Shown piece after piece: positions 54,991-64,000 of a stretch of DNA of 64,000 nt. This DNA comes from Photobacterium sanctipauli (lineage in GTDB: Bacteria > Pseudomonadota > Gammaproteobacteria > Enterobacterales > Vibrionaceae): contig NZ_PYMA01000002.1 in the NCBI RefSeq assembly GCF_003026495.1, positions 124,001-188,000 of the forward strand. The letters run 5' to 3'. Both the position numbers and the translations under genes were made by a program. The notes under the pieces are model-generated. The model was given only the letters and a program-made list of their open reading frames with translations. It had not been told where the DNA came from and made no database searches. Numbering within the stretch: the first letter of the stretch is position 1; each line of letters begins with the position of its first letter.

Positions 54991-57900
54991 AACAGGATAT
55001 TGCAGCCTATTTTATACGGAATAAAGTTATCAGCTGGATGCTGACGTTGATCTTCCTTATTGGCGGGACCATGGCCTTCTTTGGGCTTGGCCGACTGGAG
55101 GATCCGGCGTTCACCATCAAAGATGCCATGGTTGTCACTGCTTACCCTGGTGCTACTCCGCTGCAAGTGGAAGAAGAGGTCACCTATCCGATAGAGAAAG
55201 CGATTCAGCAGCTGATTTATGTTGACGAGGTGAACTCGGTGTCGAGCCGGGGGCTATCTCAAATTACCGTGACCATGAAAAACAACTATGGCCCGGATGA
55301 CTTGCCGCAGATCTGGGATGAATTGCGCCGGAAGGTCAACGATCTTAAGCCATCTTTGCCGCCAGGTGTTCAAGAGCCCATTGTTAACGATGATTTTGGT
55401 GACGTGTTCGGTATTTTGTTGGCGATCACCGGTGAAGGGTATAGCTATAAGGAACTGAACGATTACGTTGACTACTTACGCCGTGAGGTGGAGTTGGTCG
55501 AGGGGGTAGGTAAGGTATCGGTTACCGGTACTCAGCAAGAGCAAGTCTTTATCGAAATCTCGATGCAGCGCTTGAGCAGCCTGGGTATTTCGCCGCAAAC
55601 CATTTATAGCACGCTTGAGACCCAGAACTTGGTGACCAGTGCGGGGGCGGTGCGAATTGGTACTGAGTATATTCGCGTCCACCCCACTGGTGAGTTTACC
55701 AGCGTTGAAGAGTTGGGTGATTTAATCATTACCGACAGTGGCGCCGAAGGGCTGATTTACTTGAAAGACGTGGCTGAGATTAAGCGCGATTTCAAGGAAA
55801 TACCCGACAACCTCATTGGTTACAACGGCTCTGAAGCCCTGCATGTCGGTATTTCCGCGGTTGATGGCGTCAACGTGGTCGAAGTGGGGAATCGAGTTGA
55901 TCGCCGTTTGCGTGAACTGAAAGAGCAACAACCGGTTGGCATCGATATCAGCGTGGTATATAGCCAGCCAACCGAAGTCGATAAGTCAGTCAGTGGCTTT
56001 ATAGTCAGCCTTGGCCAGGCGGTGGCGATTGTTATTATCGTTCTGCTGTTCTTCATGGGTTTAAGGTCGGGGATCTTAATTGGTTTGATCCTGTTGCTTA
56101 CCGTATTGGGCACCTTCGTCTTTATGAGCTGGATGGCGATAGACTTGCAGCGGATCTCACTCGGGGCCTTGGTTATCGCCCTCGGGATGCTGGTGGATAA
56201 CGCCATCGTGGTGGTCGAAGGGGTGCTGATAGGAATGCAGCGGGGACGCACCCGGATGCAGGCCGCGTCCGATATTGTGACCCAAACAAAATGGCCGTTG
56301 CTGGGGGCAACCGTGATTGCGGTAATGGCATTTGCCCCGATTGGGTTGTCGCAGGACTCGACGGGTGAATACTGTCGAACCCTCTTTACGGTACTGCTCG
56401 TGTCCCTGATGCTCAGTTGGTTTACCGCTATCTCGCTGACGCCGTTTTTTGCCGATATGTTCTTCAAGAGCAGTAAGGTCAGCGATGGTGACGATGATGC
56501 GGATCCATACGCAGGTAAGCTATTTGTGGCATACAAGGCCTTCCTAGAGTTCTGTATGCGCCGGGCCTGGCTGACCGTGATTGCACTGGTCATCATGTTG
56601 GGCGCGAGCTTGTACGGCTTTACCTTGCTTAAGCAATCTTTCTTCCCAGCTTCAACAACGCCGATGTTCATGGTTGATGTTTGGCTGCCGGAAGGGACGG
56701 ATATCCGTGCAACCAACGATACCTTGAAGGATCTTGAGCTGGCCATTGAGCAGGACGATCGGGTTGAGTATGTCAGCTCCAGTGCGGGCAGAGGCTCGCA
56801 ACGTTTCATGTTGACCTACTCACCAGAGAAAAGTTACTCGTCGTACGGTGAGTTGATTATCAGAGTGAAGAGCTTTGAAGATGTCTTACCGGTGATGGGC
56901 AAGTTGAGCGAAGTGCTCGATGCAAGACACCCAGAGCTGGATTACAAATTGAAGCAAATCATGCTTGGTCCATCTTCTGGTTCGAAACTTGAAGCCCGCT
57001 TGGTGGGGCCAGATCCAACAGTACTGCGTACTTTAGCCAAGGAAGTGGTCGATATCATGAATGCTGACCCTGGGGCATTCAATATTCGACATGACTGGCG
57101 CGAGCGTAACAAGGTGATCGAGCCAATTTTCAATGAAAGCCAGGCTCGCCGCTACGGTATTACCAAGAAAGATGTCGATGACTTACTGCAAATGTCATTC
57201 TCTGGCTTAACGGTTGGGGTGTATCGTGACGGTACTAACCTGATGCCGATTGTGGCGCGCCTGCCAGATGAAGAGCGGGTCGACGTCAGCACTATCGAAG
57301 GGATGAAGATCTGGAGCCCGGCAACCCAAGGCTATATTCCGTTGCAGCAGGTGATCAACGGCGTCAACATTCGCTGGGAAGATCCACTGATCGCAAGGAA
57401 AGACCGTAAGCGTATGCTCACCGTGATGGCTGATCCGGATCCGCTGGGCGATGAAACGGCCGCAACCGTTCAGGCTCGTATTCAGCCATTGATTGAGGCG
57501 TTGGATTATCCGCCGGGCTACTCGTTGGAGTGGGGGGGTGAATATGAATCGTCGGCAGATGCGAAGGCGTCACTGTTCCAAACGATGCCTATGGGTTATT
57601 TGGTGATGTTCCTTATTACTATCTTCTTGTTTAACAAGGTAAAAGAGGCGTTGATAGTGTGGGCGACGGTACCACTTGCGGTTATCGGTGTGACTACCGG
57701 CTTGCTATTGCTGAATACACCATTTGGCTTTATGGCGCTACTTGGCTTCTTGAGCCTGTCGGGCATGCTGGTGAAAAACGGTATTGTATTGCTTGATCAA
57801 ATTGAGATTGAAATCGCCAGTGGTAAGGAGAAGTACCAGGCCGTTGTTGATGCGGCGGTGAGCCGTGTTCGTCCGGTATGTATGGCGGCGGTAACCACCA

Positions 57901-58082
57901 TACTCGGTATGATCCCACTATTGCCCGATGTGTTCTTCAAGCCGATGGCGGTAACCATCATGTTCGGTCTCGGTTTTGCCACCGTGCTGACCTTGATTGT
58001 GGTACCTGTACTCTATCGCTTGTTCCACCACGTTGCTTTGCCTGGTTCGGTTAGCGAGGGCACGCCAGCCATGCAGAACTAG
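54987..58082 (+). CDS. RND-family efflux transporter (AcrB/VexK-like)
   Basis: 1031 aa inner-membrane proton antiporter with the duplicated 6+6 membrane-segment RND plan. The proton-relay aspartate is in ALGMLVDNAIVVVEGV near 400-415, as in AcrB. Two large periplasmic loops follow segments 1 and 7. Ends at a strong shared terminator. No outer-membrane channel gene is in the operon, so a TolC-type protein encoded elsewhere would be used. Exported substrates cannot be inferred. Confidence 0.95.
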   Translation: MKQDIAAYFIRNKVISWMLTLIFLIGGTMAFFGLGRLEDPAFTIKDAMVVTAYPGATPLQVEEEVTYPIEKAIQQLIYVDEVNSVSSRGLSQITVTMKNNYGPDDLPQIWDELRRKVNDLKPSLPPGVQEPIVNDDFGDVFGILLAITGEGYSYKELNDYVDYLRREVELVEGVGKVSVTGTQQEQVFIEISMQRLSSLGISPQTIYSTLETQNLVTSAGAVRIGTEYIRVHPTGEFTSVEELGDLIITDSGAEGLIYLKDVAEIKRDFKEIPDNLIGYNGSEALHVGISAVDGVNVVEVGNRVDRRLRELKEQQPVGIDISVVYSQPTEVDKSVSGFIVSLGQAVAIVIIVLLFFMGLRSGILIGLILLLTVLGTFVFMSWMAIDLQRISLGALVIALGMLVDNAIVVVEGVLIGMQRGRTRMQAASDIVTQTKWPLLGATVIAVMAFAPIGLSQDSTGEYCRTLFTVLLVSLMLSWFTAISLTPFFADMFFKSSKVSDGDDDADPYAGKLFVAYKAFLEFCMRRAWLTVIALVIMLGASLYGFTLLKQSFFPASTTPMFMVDVWLPEGTDIRATNDTLKDLELAIEQDDRVEYVSSSAGRGSQRFMLTYSPEKSYSSYGELIIRVKSFEDVLPVMGKLSEVLDARHPELDYKLKQIMLGPSSGSKLEARLVGPDPTVLRTLAKEVVDIMNADPGAFNIRHDWRERNKVIEPIFNESQARRYGITKKDVDDLLQMSFSGLTVGVYRDGTNLMPIVARLPDEERVDVSTIEGMKIWSPATQGYIPLQQVINGVNIRWEDPLIARKDRKRMLTVMADPDPLGDETAATVQARIQPLIEALDYPPGYSLEWGGEYESSADAKASLFQTMPMGYLVMFLITIFLFNKVKEALIVWATVPLAVIGVTTGLLLLNTPFGFMALLGFLSLSGMLVKNGIVLLDQIEIEIASGKEKYQAVVDAAVSRVRPVCMAAVTTILGMIPLLPDVFFKPMAVTIMFGLGFATVLTLIVVPVLYRLFHHVALPGSVSEGTPAMQN

Positions 58083-58110
58083 TGGTGATGCGATAGTTTC
58101 TAGATAATCA

Positions 58111-58142
58111 AAAAGGGCTTCCTAAATAGGAAGCCCTTTTTA
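58111..58142. terminator. bidirectional terminator between the RND operon and pyrC
   Basis: AAAAGGGCTTCCT / AGGAAGCCCTTTT 13-bp stem with loop AAAT between convergent genes. Confidence 0.95.
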
Positions 58143-58166
58143 ATGGAAAAGTTTAAGTAATTTGTA

Positions 58167-59195
58167 TTACTTCACTTGCCACTGAATTTCTTCGCCTGCG
58201 CGGATTGGCACAACGACATCGTTACCGAATGACATTGTTTCAGGCACCGGCCAGCTTTCTTTCGTCAGCGTGATGGTGTCCGTGTTGCGAGGCAGGCCGT
58301 AGAAGTCCGGGCCATTGAAGCTAGCAAAAGCTTCGAGCTTATCCAGTGCGCCAGCTTGTTCGAATACTTCAGCGTATAGCTCGATAGCTGCGTGTGCCGT
58401 GTATGAACCCGCACAGCCGCAAGCTGATTCTTTGCGACCTTGAGCGTGAGGTGCTGAATCGGTACCAAGGAAGAACTTAGGGCTGCCGCTGGTAGCCGCT
58501 TCGATTAGCGCTTGCTGGTGAATATTGCGCTTCAAAATTGGCAGGCAGTAGTAGTGTGGGCGAATGCCGCCAACCAGCATGTGGTTACGGTTAAACATCA
58601 GGTGGTGGGCCGTGATGGTGGCACCTACGTTAGGGCCGGCATTGTTGACGAACTCTACCGCATCTTTTGTCGTGATGTGCTCAACCACAATCTTTAGGGT
58701 TGGCATTTTCTCAACGATGGGTGCCAACACCGTATCAAGGAATGTTTTCTCACGGTCGAAAATGTCAACGTCGTGCGTTGTTACTTCACCGTGGATAAGC
58801 AGCAGCATGCCTTCTTCTTCCATCGCTTGGAGCGTTGGGATCAGCTTATCGATAGAGGTCACGCCTGAATCCGAGTTGGTTGTTGCGCCAGCTGGGTATA
58901 GCTTTGCCGCATAAATGTGGCCTGTTGCTTTAGCTTTGCGGATTTCTTCAGGTGTGGTGTTGTCGGTGAGGTAGAGTGTCATTAGAGGAGAGAAATTGCC
59001 TTGAGGCTTTTCGGCAAGAATACGATCGCGGTAAGCAAGAGCTGCTTCGGTATCGGTCACCGGTGGAACCAAGTTCGGCATAATGATTGCGCGTCCAAGA
59101 TACCGGCTAATGTCCCTTACAGTATCGTTCAACACTTCGCCGTCACGAAGGTGCGTGTGCCAGTCATCAGGACGTGTGATCGTTAATGTCGTCAT
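58167..59195 (-). CDS. pyrC: dihydroorotase PyrC
   Basis: 342 aa. Cyclises carbamoyl aspartate to dihydroorotate in pyrimidine synthesis. Metal ligands are visible: [10 protein letters not shown] (H-x-H near residues 13-15), the carboxylated Lys in AAKLYPAG near 103, [10 protein letters not shown], and the His/Asp in [15 protein letters not shown] PurR-type box lies 99 nt upstream; pyrC is a known PurR target in E. coli. Confidence 0.97.
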   Translation of the reverse strand: MTTLTITRPDDWHTHLRDGEVLNDTVRDISRYLGRAIIMPNLVPPVTDTEAALAYRDRILAEKPQGNFSPLMTLYLTDNTTPEEIRKAKATGHIYAAKLYPAGATTNSDSGVTSIDKLIPTLQAMEEEGMLLLIHGEVTTHDVDIFDREKTFLDTVLAPIVEKMPTLKIVVEHITTKDAVEFVNNAGPNVGATITAHHLMFNRNHMLVGGIRPHYYCLPILKRNIHQQALIEAATSGSPKFFLGTDSAPHAQGRKESACGCAGSYTAHAAIELYAEVFEQAGALDKLEAFASFNGPDFYGLPRNTDTITLTKESWPVPETMSFGNDVVVPIRAGEEIQWQVK

Positions 59196-59293
59196 TGTTG
59201 CTTCCCTCCCAAAAAAATTCGACCGATTCTAAAAGCATAATGAAGGGATGTAAAGGGGTGGTTTCAAACTATCTAGCTCTATGATTATTAAAA

Positions 59294-59309
59294 GAGTAAA
59301 CGTTTGCTT
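59294..59309. promoter_or_regulatory. PurR operator-like box upstream of pyrC
   Basis: Minus strand AAGCAAACGTTTACTC, sharing the core GCAAACGTTT with the PurR consensus. Located 99 nt before the pyrC start. Agrees with PurR control of pyrC in E. coli. Confidence 0.6.
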
Positions 59310-59346
59310 TTATGTGAGGCGAAACGGGTTAATGCTGGGTAAAAGA

Positions 59347-59371
59347 AAGCCAGTCGCTAAGCAACTGGCTT
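59347..59371 (-). terminator. terminator of the second chemoreceptor gene
   Basis: AAGCCAGT / ACTGGCTT 8-bp stem followed on the minus strand by UCUUUU. Confidence 0.8.
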
Positions 59372-59398
59372 GGTGGTATAAATCAATCACTTGAATGG

Positions 59399-61402
59399 CT
59401 ATAGCTTGAAGCGATGAACCAAATCATTTTGCTGGTGAGAGAGTGTATCCAGCTTGTTGCTCGCCTCTGCAACTTCTTCCATCGACATGTAGTTAGAGTC
59501 GGCAATATGGCTGATGTCCTCTAGGGTTCGCGCAATTTCAGCGGTGGTACTACGCTGCTCTTCTGCGGCTTCGGCAATGTGGGTGCTCATTTGGCTGATT
59601 TCCAAAATAATCGCTTGGATCTCTTCCATTGCGCTGTTGGCGTCAGATGCCTGGTTGATGCTGTTTTCCATTTCACCCACACAGGATTGCATGACGTTCA
59701 CCGCTTGGCCTGAGCTGGACTGCAAGCTTTGGATCATCTGCTCGATTTCCGAGGTGGAATCGGTGGTGCGTTTTGCCAGCACCCTGACTTCATCGGCAAC
59801 CACGGCAAAGCCTCGGCCTTGCTCGCCGGCGCGGGCAGCTTCGATTGCGGCATTGAGGGCAAGTAGGTTGGTCTGGTCGGCAATGTTTCTTATCACGTCA
59901 AGGATCGAGCCGATATTGCTGCTCATCTCTTGCAAGTTCGAAACCGCTTTTACCGACTCGTCAAGCCGCTCGGACAACTGATGGGCGGTGTTAATATTGC
60001 GGCTCATCACCTCGCGACCAGTGTTGGAAGCCCGCTCTACCTCGTGCACCCGCTCCATGGTGTTTTGGGCGCTATGGGAAACATCGGTAACGGATTGCTC
60101 CATTTCTGTCATTGCCGTTGCAACGGAAGCCGTTTGTTGGCGCTGTTCGTTGAGTCGGTGCTTGGCTTCAGTGGTTGTGGTTTGGTTCTCTTCCGCAACG
60201 CTGGTTAATTCACTGGATGCCTGGGTGATTTTGCCCAAGATTTCCTGCAGGCTATCGGCCAGCGAGTTGATGTAGCTGCCTTGCTTGCTGAACTCAACAA
60301 ACTGGTTGATATTGCTGCGCTTGGTCATGTCGCCATCGGCCAGGGCTTCTAGCGTTTTCAGCGTTGAATTTAAAGGGCGGCGAACACTCTGGGCCAAGTA
60401 CCAGCCAATGAAGATGGCAAAGGCGGTAGCGGCCAAACCGATCATGATTGCACGGTTGTAACCTTGCTGGTATGCCTCATCGGCATCAACAATGGCTTGG
60501 TTCATTTGGGTGTTGGCTTGAACCCGAAAGCCATCAAGAATGGCCGTGGCGTTGTCTATCTCAGTGGCCAGGATGGCAATGTTGGCATAAAGGCGCTCGC
60601 GGGCTGAAACATACTGGTAGTGGGCATCCAAGACCCCGCCATTCTGGCCGATATCTTTGCTGTATTGCTCAATGTCTTTATCGAAGATGCTTTTGATCTC
60701 CGGCATCATCGAAGTGAGCGAGCGGTAAGTATTGCTGAGGTGGTTGACATACAGCTTGTTGTCTTTGACGGCATTGTTGATAGCGGCCAAGTCATCAGTT
60801 GCCAGCGCATCCGAGGTAATGGTTTCTGTTTGCTGTAGCTTGATGAAGTAATTCTTGGCAATCATCTTGACGGAGATACTTTCCTGCTCCTCAACGTAGT
60901 CCTTCATCTTGAGGTTTAAGCTGTTATGCAGTTGCTGGAATTGGCGGGCAGACTGCTGTCGCTCGCTTTCGGCCAGCAATTGGGTTCGGTAGTTGCCCAT
61001 CGCAGTTTTTGCTTCTTGGAAGTAGCGGTCTTCGAGGGCAATAAGCTCGTTTAGCTGGGCGTTTAGCGCGTTGTTGTTTTGGGTAAGGGCGACTAATTCG
61101 TCAAGGGCAACGAGAAATTCATCATGGGCCACTAGCAGCTCTTGTTCGTAGGCTTGCATGCGCTCGATGTTTTGGCTGGTCAGGTAGTCTTTGAAAATCT
61201 TGTCGACGGAGAGAAGGCGGACGCTGACGAGGTTTGAAGTGGAGACCAAAGGTAGTGCATCGGTAGTCACGGTTTCAAGTTGCTGGTGAATGCGGTTTGT
61301 GCCATCGAGCATCATCATGATTGTGGCGGCAAACAAGATAACCATCACTGCAAAGCCGGTATACATACGTCGTATGACGGAGGTTTGTTTCGTTGTCTTC
61401 AT
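59399..61402 (-). CDS. methyl-accepting chemotaxis protein with helical periplasmic sensor
   Basis: 667 aa. First membrane segment near residues 12-32; a predominantly helical periplasmic domain 33-318 rich in Gln/Glu/Leu, of the size of a double four-helix (HBM-like) sensor; second membrane segment near 319-337; HAMP about 338-392 ([21 protein letters not shown]); and the signalling domain with tip [44 protein letters not shown] near 506-549. No CheR pentapeptide. Sensor type differs from the receptor at 8854-10968. Transcribed alone, upstream of pyrC. Confidence 0.93.
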   Translation of the reverse strand: MKTTKQTSVIRRMYTGFAVMVILFAATIMMMLDGTNRIHQQLETVTTDALPLVSTSNLVSVRLLSVDKIFKDYLTSQNIERMQAYEQELLVAHDEFLVALDELVALTQNNNALNAQLNELIALEDRYFQEAKTAMGNYRTQLLAESERQQSARQFQQLHNSLNLKMKDYVEEQESISVKMIAKNYFIKLQQTETITSDALATDDLAAINNAVKDNKLYVNHLSNTYRSLTSMMPEIKSIFDKDIEQYSKDIGQNGGVLDAHYQYVSARERLYANIAILATEIDNATAILDGFRVQANTQMNQAIVDADEAYQQGYNRAIMIGLAATAFAIFIGWYLAQSVRRPLNSTLKTLEALADGDMTKRSNINQFVEFSKQGSYINSLADSLQEILGKITQASSELTSVAEENQTTTTEAKHRLNEQRQQTASVATAMTEMEQSVTDVSHSAQNTMERVHEVERASNTGREVMSRNINTAHQLSERLDESVKAVSNLQEMSSNIGSILDVIRNIADQTNLLALNAAIEAARAGEQGRGFAVVADEVRVLAKRTTDSTSEIEQMIQSLQSSSGQAVNVMQSCVGEMENSINQASDANSAMEEIQAIILEISQMSTHIAEAAEEQRSTTAEIARTLEDISHIADSNYMSMEEVAEASNKLDTLSHQQNDLVHRFKL

Positions 61403-61777
61403 AATATCCCTAAATAGATCAATTAAGTAAGCGACAGCTGGACTTACTGAACTAACTGTAATACGAAGTTGTTATTATGATATTGGTCTTCGTACAAAGT
61501 GTGATGTCGAAATTTTAAGCAATAAAATAAGCAACACCAAATGTGACAATAATGACCCTTTCAGCACATAAATTCCGTGTGAAGCAAAGGGCATAGCAGC
61601 TGATCATATCTGAATATGCGTCTTACAGTCTTTGACGGCTGCATCAAAAAATAACTTCCAAGTTGACTTATTCACTGGAAAAATGGTTTAAAACAGTGTT
61701 CAATATTGCTCTGTTGGGTTGAGTCACGCATACTGGGAAGCAAGGAAAAACCTTAGCTAATAAAAACGGAGCGTGTT
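61403..61777. other. chemoreceptor-hinT divergent intergenic region
   Basis: 375 bp holding the divergent promoters. A TGTGA half-site (61544-61548) is present without a clear partner. Nothing else recognised. Confidence 0.45.
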
Positions 61778-62128
61778 ATGGCTGAAGAGACCATTTTCAG
61801 TAAGATTATTCGTAAAGAAATTCCAGCAGACGTTTTATATCAAGATGATCTGGTGACAGCATTTCGTGACATAAACCCGCGTGCGCCAAGCCATATTTTG
61901 ATTATCCCTAATAAGCTGATCCCAACAGTAAACGATGTTGAAGCGAATGATGAGTTGATGATGGGCCGCTTGTTTACGGTTGCACGTAAGCTAGCAGAGA
62001 AGGAAGGTATCGCTGAAGACGGCTACCGCCTCATCATGAACTGTAATCCTCATGGTGGCCAGGAAGTGTACCATATTCACATGCACCTGCTTGGTGGTCG
62101 CCCGCTAGGACCAATGTTGGTTGGTTAA
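61778..62128 (+). CDS. hinT: HIT-family purine nucleoside phosphoramidase HinT
   Basis: 116 aa. HIT motif HIHMHLLGG near residues 98-106 with the catalytic His triad; N-terminal [20 protein letters not shown] is typical of HinT. Hydrolyses AMP-lysine-type phosphoramidates. Followed by a COG3014 lipoprotein and ycfL, the order of the hinT-ycfL-lpoB region of related genomes. Confidence 0.96.
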   Translation: MAEETIFSKIIRKEIPADVLYQDDLVTAFRDINPRAPSHILIIPNKLIPTVNDVEANDELMMGRLFTVARKLAEKEGIAEDGYRLIMNCNPHGGQEVYHIHMHLLGGRPLGPMLVG

Positions 62129-62322
62129 CTATTGATTTGATGAATGCTTGATCTGGCGTATGATAGTTGCGCCTGATTGGGGAACTTACGTCTTAGAACA
62201 AAGTCTGAGTGGCAGGTGCTTGGGTATATGAGCACCAAGAGTGTGATTTTTTCGCCTATCAAAGGTCAATAAAGATAACACTCGGCACTTGGGCTTTTTT
62301 ATTTTTAGTGGTTGATGACAGA

Positions 62323-63708
62323 ATGTTGAAACGTGCCGCCGTTGCGGTTTTATCCTTTAGTTTGGTTGCGTGTGCGAACTTATCGACGCAAAGCTTGTTC
62401 AGTCATTACAGCGCTGCAAATAGTCAGGCACATCAGGCAATGCAACAAGGCCAATACCAACAGGCTTTGGAAGCATTACCTGATGCACCTGCTGGTGACA
62501 TTTTAGACGGTATGGAGAAGGGGCGCGTGGGGTTTGTCGCCCAGCACTACCCTGAGAGTTTTGCTGCCTTGAAAGTGTCGGATAATGCGGTAAAGCAACA
62601 GCAGCGTGAGGCTGTGCTTCAGGTGTCGGAAGGTTTTAACCAAGCTGGTTCTTTGCTGACGAACGACAACATGATCACCTACAAGCCCGCCGACTACGAG
62701 TTGGGGTTTTTACATCTGTATTTGTCGCTGAACTATCTGCAGCAGCGAGACTTGGAAGGGGCGCTGGTTGAAGTAAGGCGTGCAAACCAAGTCCAAGAGG
62801 CTGCAAAGCGAGAGCGTGAAGCCGAGTTGGGCCGTGCGGAACAAGAAGCCAGGCGTAAAGGGTTAGATCAAAATCTTGGTGCGGTCTTGGCGCGTTACCC
62901 GGATGTGGGTGCAGATCTGGGCAATGTACAAAACGGTTATCTCTTTTACTTCTCTGGTGTGCTTTATGAAGCCGATGGCGACTTAAACAGCGCCTACATC
63001 GATTACAAGCGTGCACTCGCCGTTGCCCCCGACAATGTATTCGTTGCTGATACTGTGCTTCGCTTGGCTACACGCATGGGCATGACAGACGATCTTAAGC
63101 AACTTGAAGCCCGCTACGGCAAATACCAAGCGCCTTCGCGAAATCAAGGGCGCGTAGTGATCTTTGACGAGCAGGGGGTCGTGGCGGCCAAAGATAGCTG
63201 GCGTTTACCGCTATGGCTATATGACAGGCATGGTAATGGGGCGGTGTATAACTTGGCCTTGCCCTATTATGGAAACACCGTAGCGCCGAGGTTTTCGCCA
63301 TTGAAAATGGATAACCAACCGTTATCCAGCAGTAACTTGTCTAATATCAATGGTATGGCGCAATACAGTTTGAGTGAAGAGTTGCCGGTTATTGTTCTTC
63401 GCCGGGCGCTTCGAGTATTGGCAAAGGATCAGGTAAGGCAGTCAGCATCGAGAGGGGCTGATGATGTGGGCAATGTGCTGGCCAATATATTTAATACGCT
63501 GACAGAGCAGCCCGATACACGCAGCTGGCAAACCTTACCAGCAAAGGTTGATGTCTCGCACCAAATGCTGGCCCCGGGCAAGCATGCTGTAACATGGAAC
63601 GGTCATCAGGTTGACGTCGATGTCGTGGCTGGCAGGACGACCATGGTGTGGGTTTCTCGACAAGGAAATCAGCTGACCGGTTGGTCGGTGTTATTAGGAG
63701 ATAGCTAA
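62323..63708 (+). CDS. COG3014-family lipoprotein with TPR-like repeats
   Basis: 461 aa from the ATG at 62323, the start that yields a lipoprotein signal (AAVAVLSFSLVAC, Cys18); the longer frame from 62209 would bury it. The N-terminal half is helical and TPR-like (AHQAMQQGQYQQALEAL; LYLSLNYLQQRDLEGALVEVRRAN; GVLYEADGDLNSAYIDYKRALAVAPDN), with a charged coiled coil near 162-185; the C-terminal half is beta-rich. Stop overlaps the ycfL start by one base, so the two lipoproteins are co-translated. Probably an outer-membrane assembly or peptidoglycan-related factor; that is inference from the neighbourhood. Confidence 0.88.
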   Translation: MLKRAAVAVLSFSLVACANLSTQSLFSHYSAANSQAHQAMQQGQYQQALEALPDAPAGDILDGMEKGRVGFVAQHYPESFAALKVSDNAVKQQQREAVLQVSEGFNQAGSLLTNDNMITYKPADYELGFLHLYLSLNYLQQRDLEGALVEVRRANQVQEAAKREREAELGRAEQEARRKGLDQNLGAVLARYPDVGADLGNVQNGYLFYFSGVLYEADGDLNSAYIDYKRALAVAPDNVFVADTVLRLATRMGMTDDLKQLEARYGKYQAPSRNQGRVVIFDEQGVVAAKDSWRLPLWLYDRHGNGAVYNLALPYYGNTVAPRFSPLKMDNQPLSSSNLSNINGMAQYSLSEELPVIVLRRALRVLAKDQVRQSASRGADDVGNVLANIFNTLTEQPDTRSWQTLPAKVDVSHQMLAPGKHAVTWNGHQVDVDVVAGRTTMVWVSRQGNQLTGWSVLLGDS

Positions 63709-64000
63709 TGAGAGTGTTGTTCGTAGTGTTAATGGTACTGGGTCTGGCGGCATGTTCGACGACAACCTCGGGTATCAGTATCGAAAGTAGCAACCAAAAC
63801 GTCGTGATTGGCAATAACGATTTGGCAAACCGCGTCACCATCGAGCGTGCGCATGTGTCGAATGCTAATGGCTTGCTCAAAGCAGCGGTGCCAGTGACGA
63901 GCAAAATCGACTCTGATCTCAAATTACAATACCGATTTTATTGGTATGACGCCCAAGGGTTAGAAGTCGCGGGTAGCGATTCGCCTTGGCGCCAGTTTGT
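63708..64000 (+). CDS. ycfL: YcfL-family lipoprotein (DUF1425), 5' part only
   Basis: Starts MRVLFVVLMVLGLAACSTTT, a lipoprotein signal with lipobox LAAC and Cys16, overlapping the previous stop (TAATG). The visible 97 codons contain NNDLANRVTIERAHVSNANG and LQYRFYWYDAQGLEV, as in the DUF1425 family; these are beta-sandwich lipoproteins often encoded next to lpoB. The gene runs off the window end. Confidence 0.9.
   Translation, partial: MRVLFVVLMVLGLAACSTTTSGISIESSNQNVVIGNNDLANRVTIERAHVSNANGLLKAAVPVTSKIDSDLKLQYRFYWYDAQGLEVAGSDSPWRQF

Noticed and set aside
55820..56809. 329-codon minus-strand frame inside the RND transporter gene
   Set aside because: Antisense shadow; Ser/Thr/Arg-rich low-information product, while the plus strand encodes a complete RND protein.

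Overview
The window is a 64 kb stretch of gammaproteobacterial chromosome, almost certainly from the family Vibrionaceae. Gene order and protein sequences fit the Vibrio/Photobacterium/Grimontia group best; I cannot name the species. Supporting evidence is a FabV-type enoyl-ACP reductase close to the Vibrio protein, HexR beside pyruvate kinase, an OMP-repressing sRNA locus in the VrrA position (between an epimerase gene and a TetR gene), and a tandem-adaptor RND pump resembling VexIJK. I see no prophage, integron, CRISPR array, rRNA or tRNA. Most of the window is housekeeping chromosome.

Layout. 1-514: end of the molybdopterin synthase genes (moaD tail, moaE), followed by an 8-copy 7-bp tandem repeat. 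752-2565: an unknown gene, a LiuR-like MerR regulator and two small genes. 3000-8659: oppABCDF oligopeptide importer. 8854-10968: a chemoreceptor. 11049-16559 (minus): roxA, then mnmA-hflD-purB, then rluE. 16702-23577: icd, cspD, and the complete N-degron set clpS-clpA, infA, bpt-aat. 23642-26881: a glycine-zipper envelope protein, pyk and its regulator hexR. 27217-33746: an epimerase-like gene, a 1.27 kb non-coding sRNA island, psrA, fadE and fabV. 33855-38264 (minus): phoPQ-like two-component system, ybjL-type transporter and grxA. 38445-45395: porin, Fe-alcohol dehydrogenase, nfsA, a lipoprotein, satP and a J1-crystallin-like ADP-ribosylglycohydrolase relative. 45469-50660 (minus): sdaC and sdaA (serine catabolism), nudL, pabB. 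50948-58082 (plus): class I fumarase and a two-adaptor RND pump. 58167-61402 (minus): pyrC and a second chemoreceptor. 61778-64000: hinT, a COG3014 lipoprotein and the start of ycfL.

The outstanding region is 28046-29070. On the minus strand it holds four tandem, independently promoted and terminated sRNA genes of about 120-137 nt. All share a near-identical 29-nt core containing the pairing motif GCCACUGC known from RybB, MicV and VrrA. A fifth, shorter gene begins exactly with GCCACUGCUUUUU, as RybB does. All five have the same promoter geometry (GAAC, 17 nt, GTC), which matches sigma-E promoters. From memory, Vibrio cholerae has a single VrrA between the orthologous neighbours, so this looks like a local expansion of the envelope-stress sRNA arm into a five-gene array. 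The short sRNA can be paired on paper with the first codons of the porin gene at 39386.

Regulatory sites readable from sequence include PurR boxes before mnmA-hflD-purB and pyrC, a HexR-type box before pyk, a PsrA-type operator over the psrA promoter, and a CRP box before sdaC. Two very small genes (30 aa at 1922-2014; 22 aa at 18135-18203) are supported mainly by their ribosome binding sites and context.
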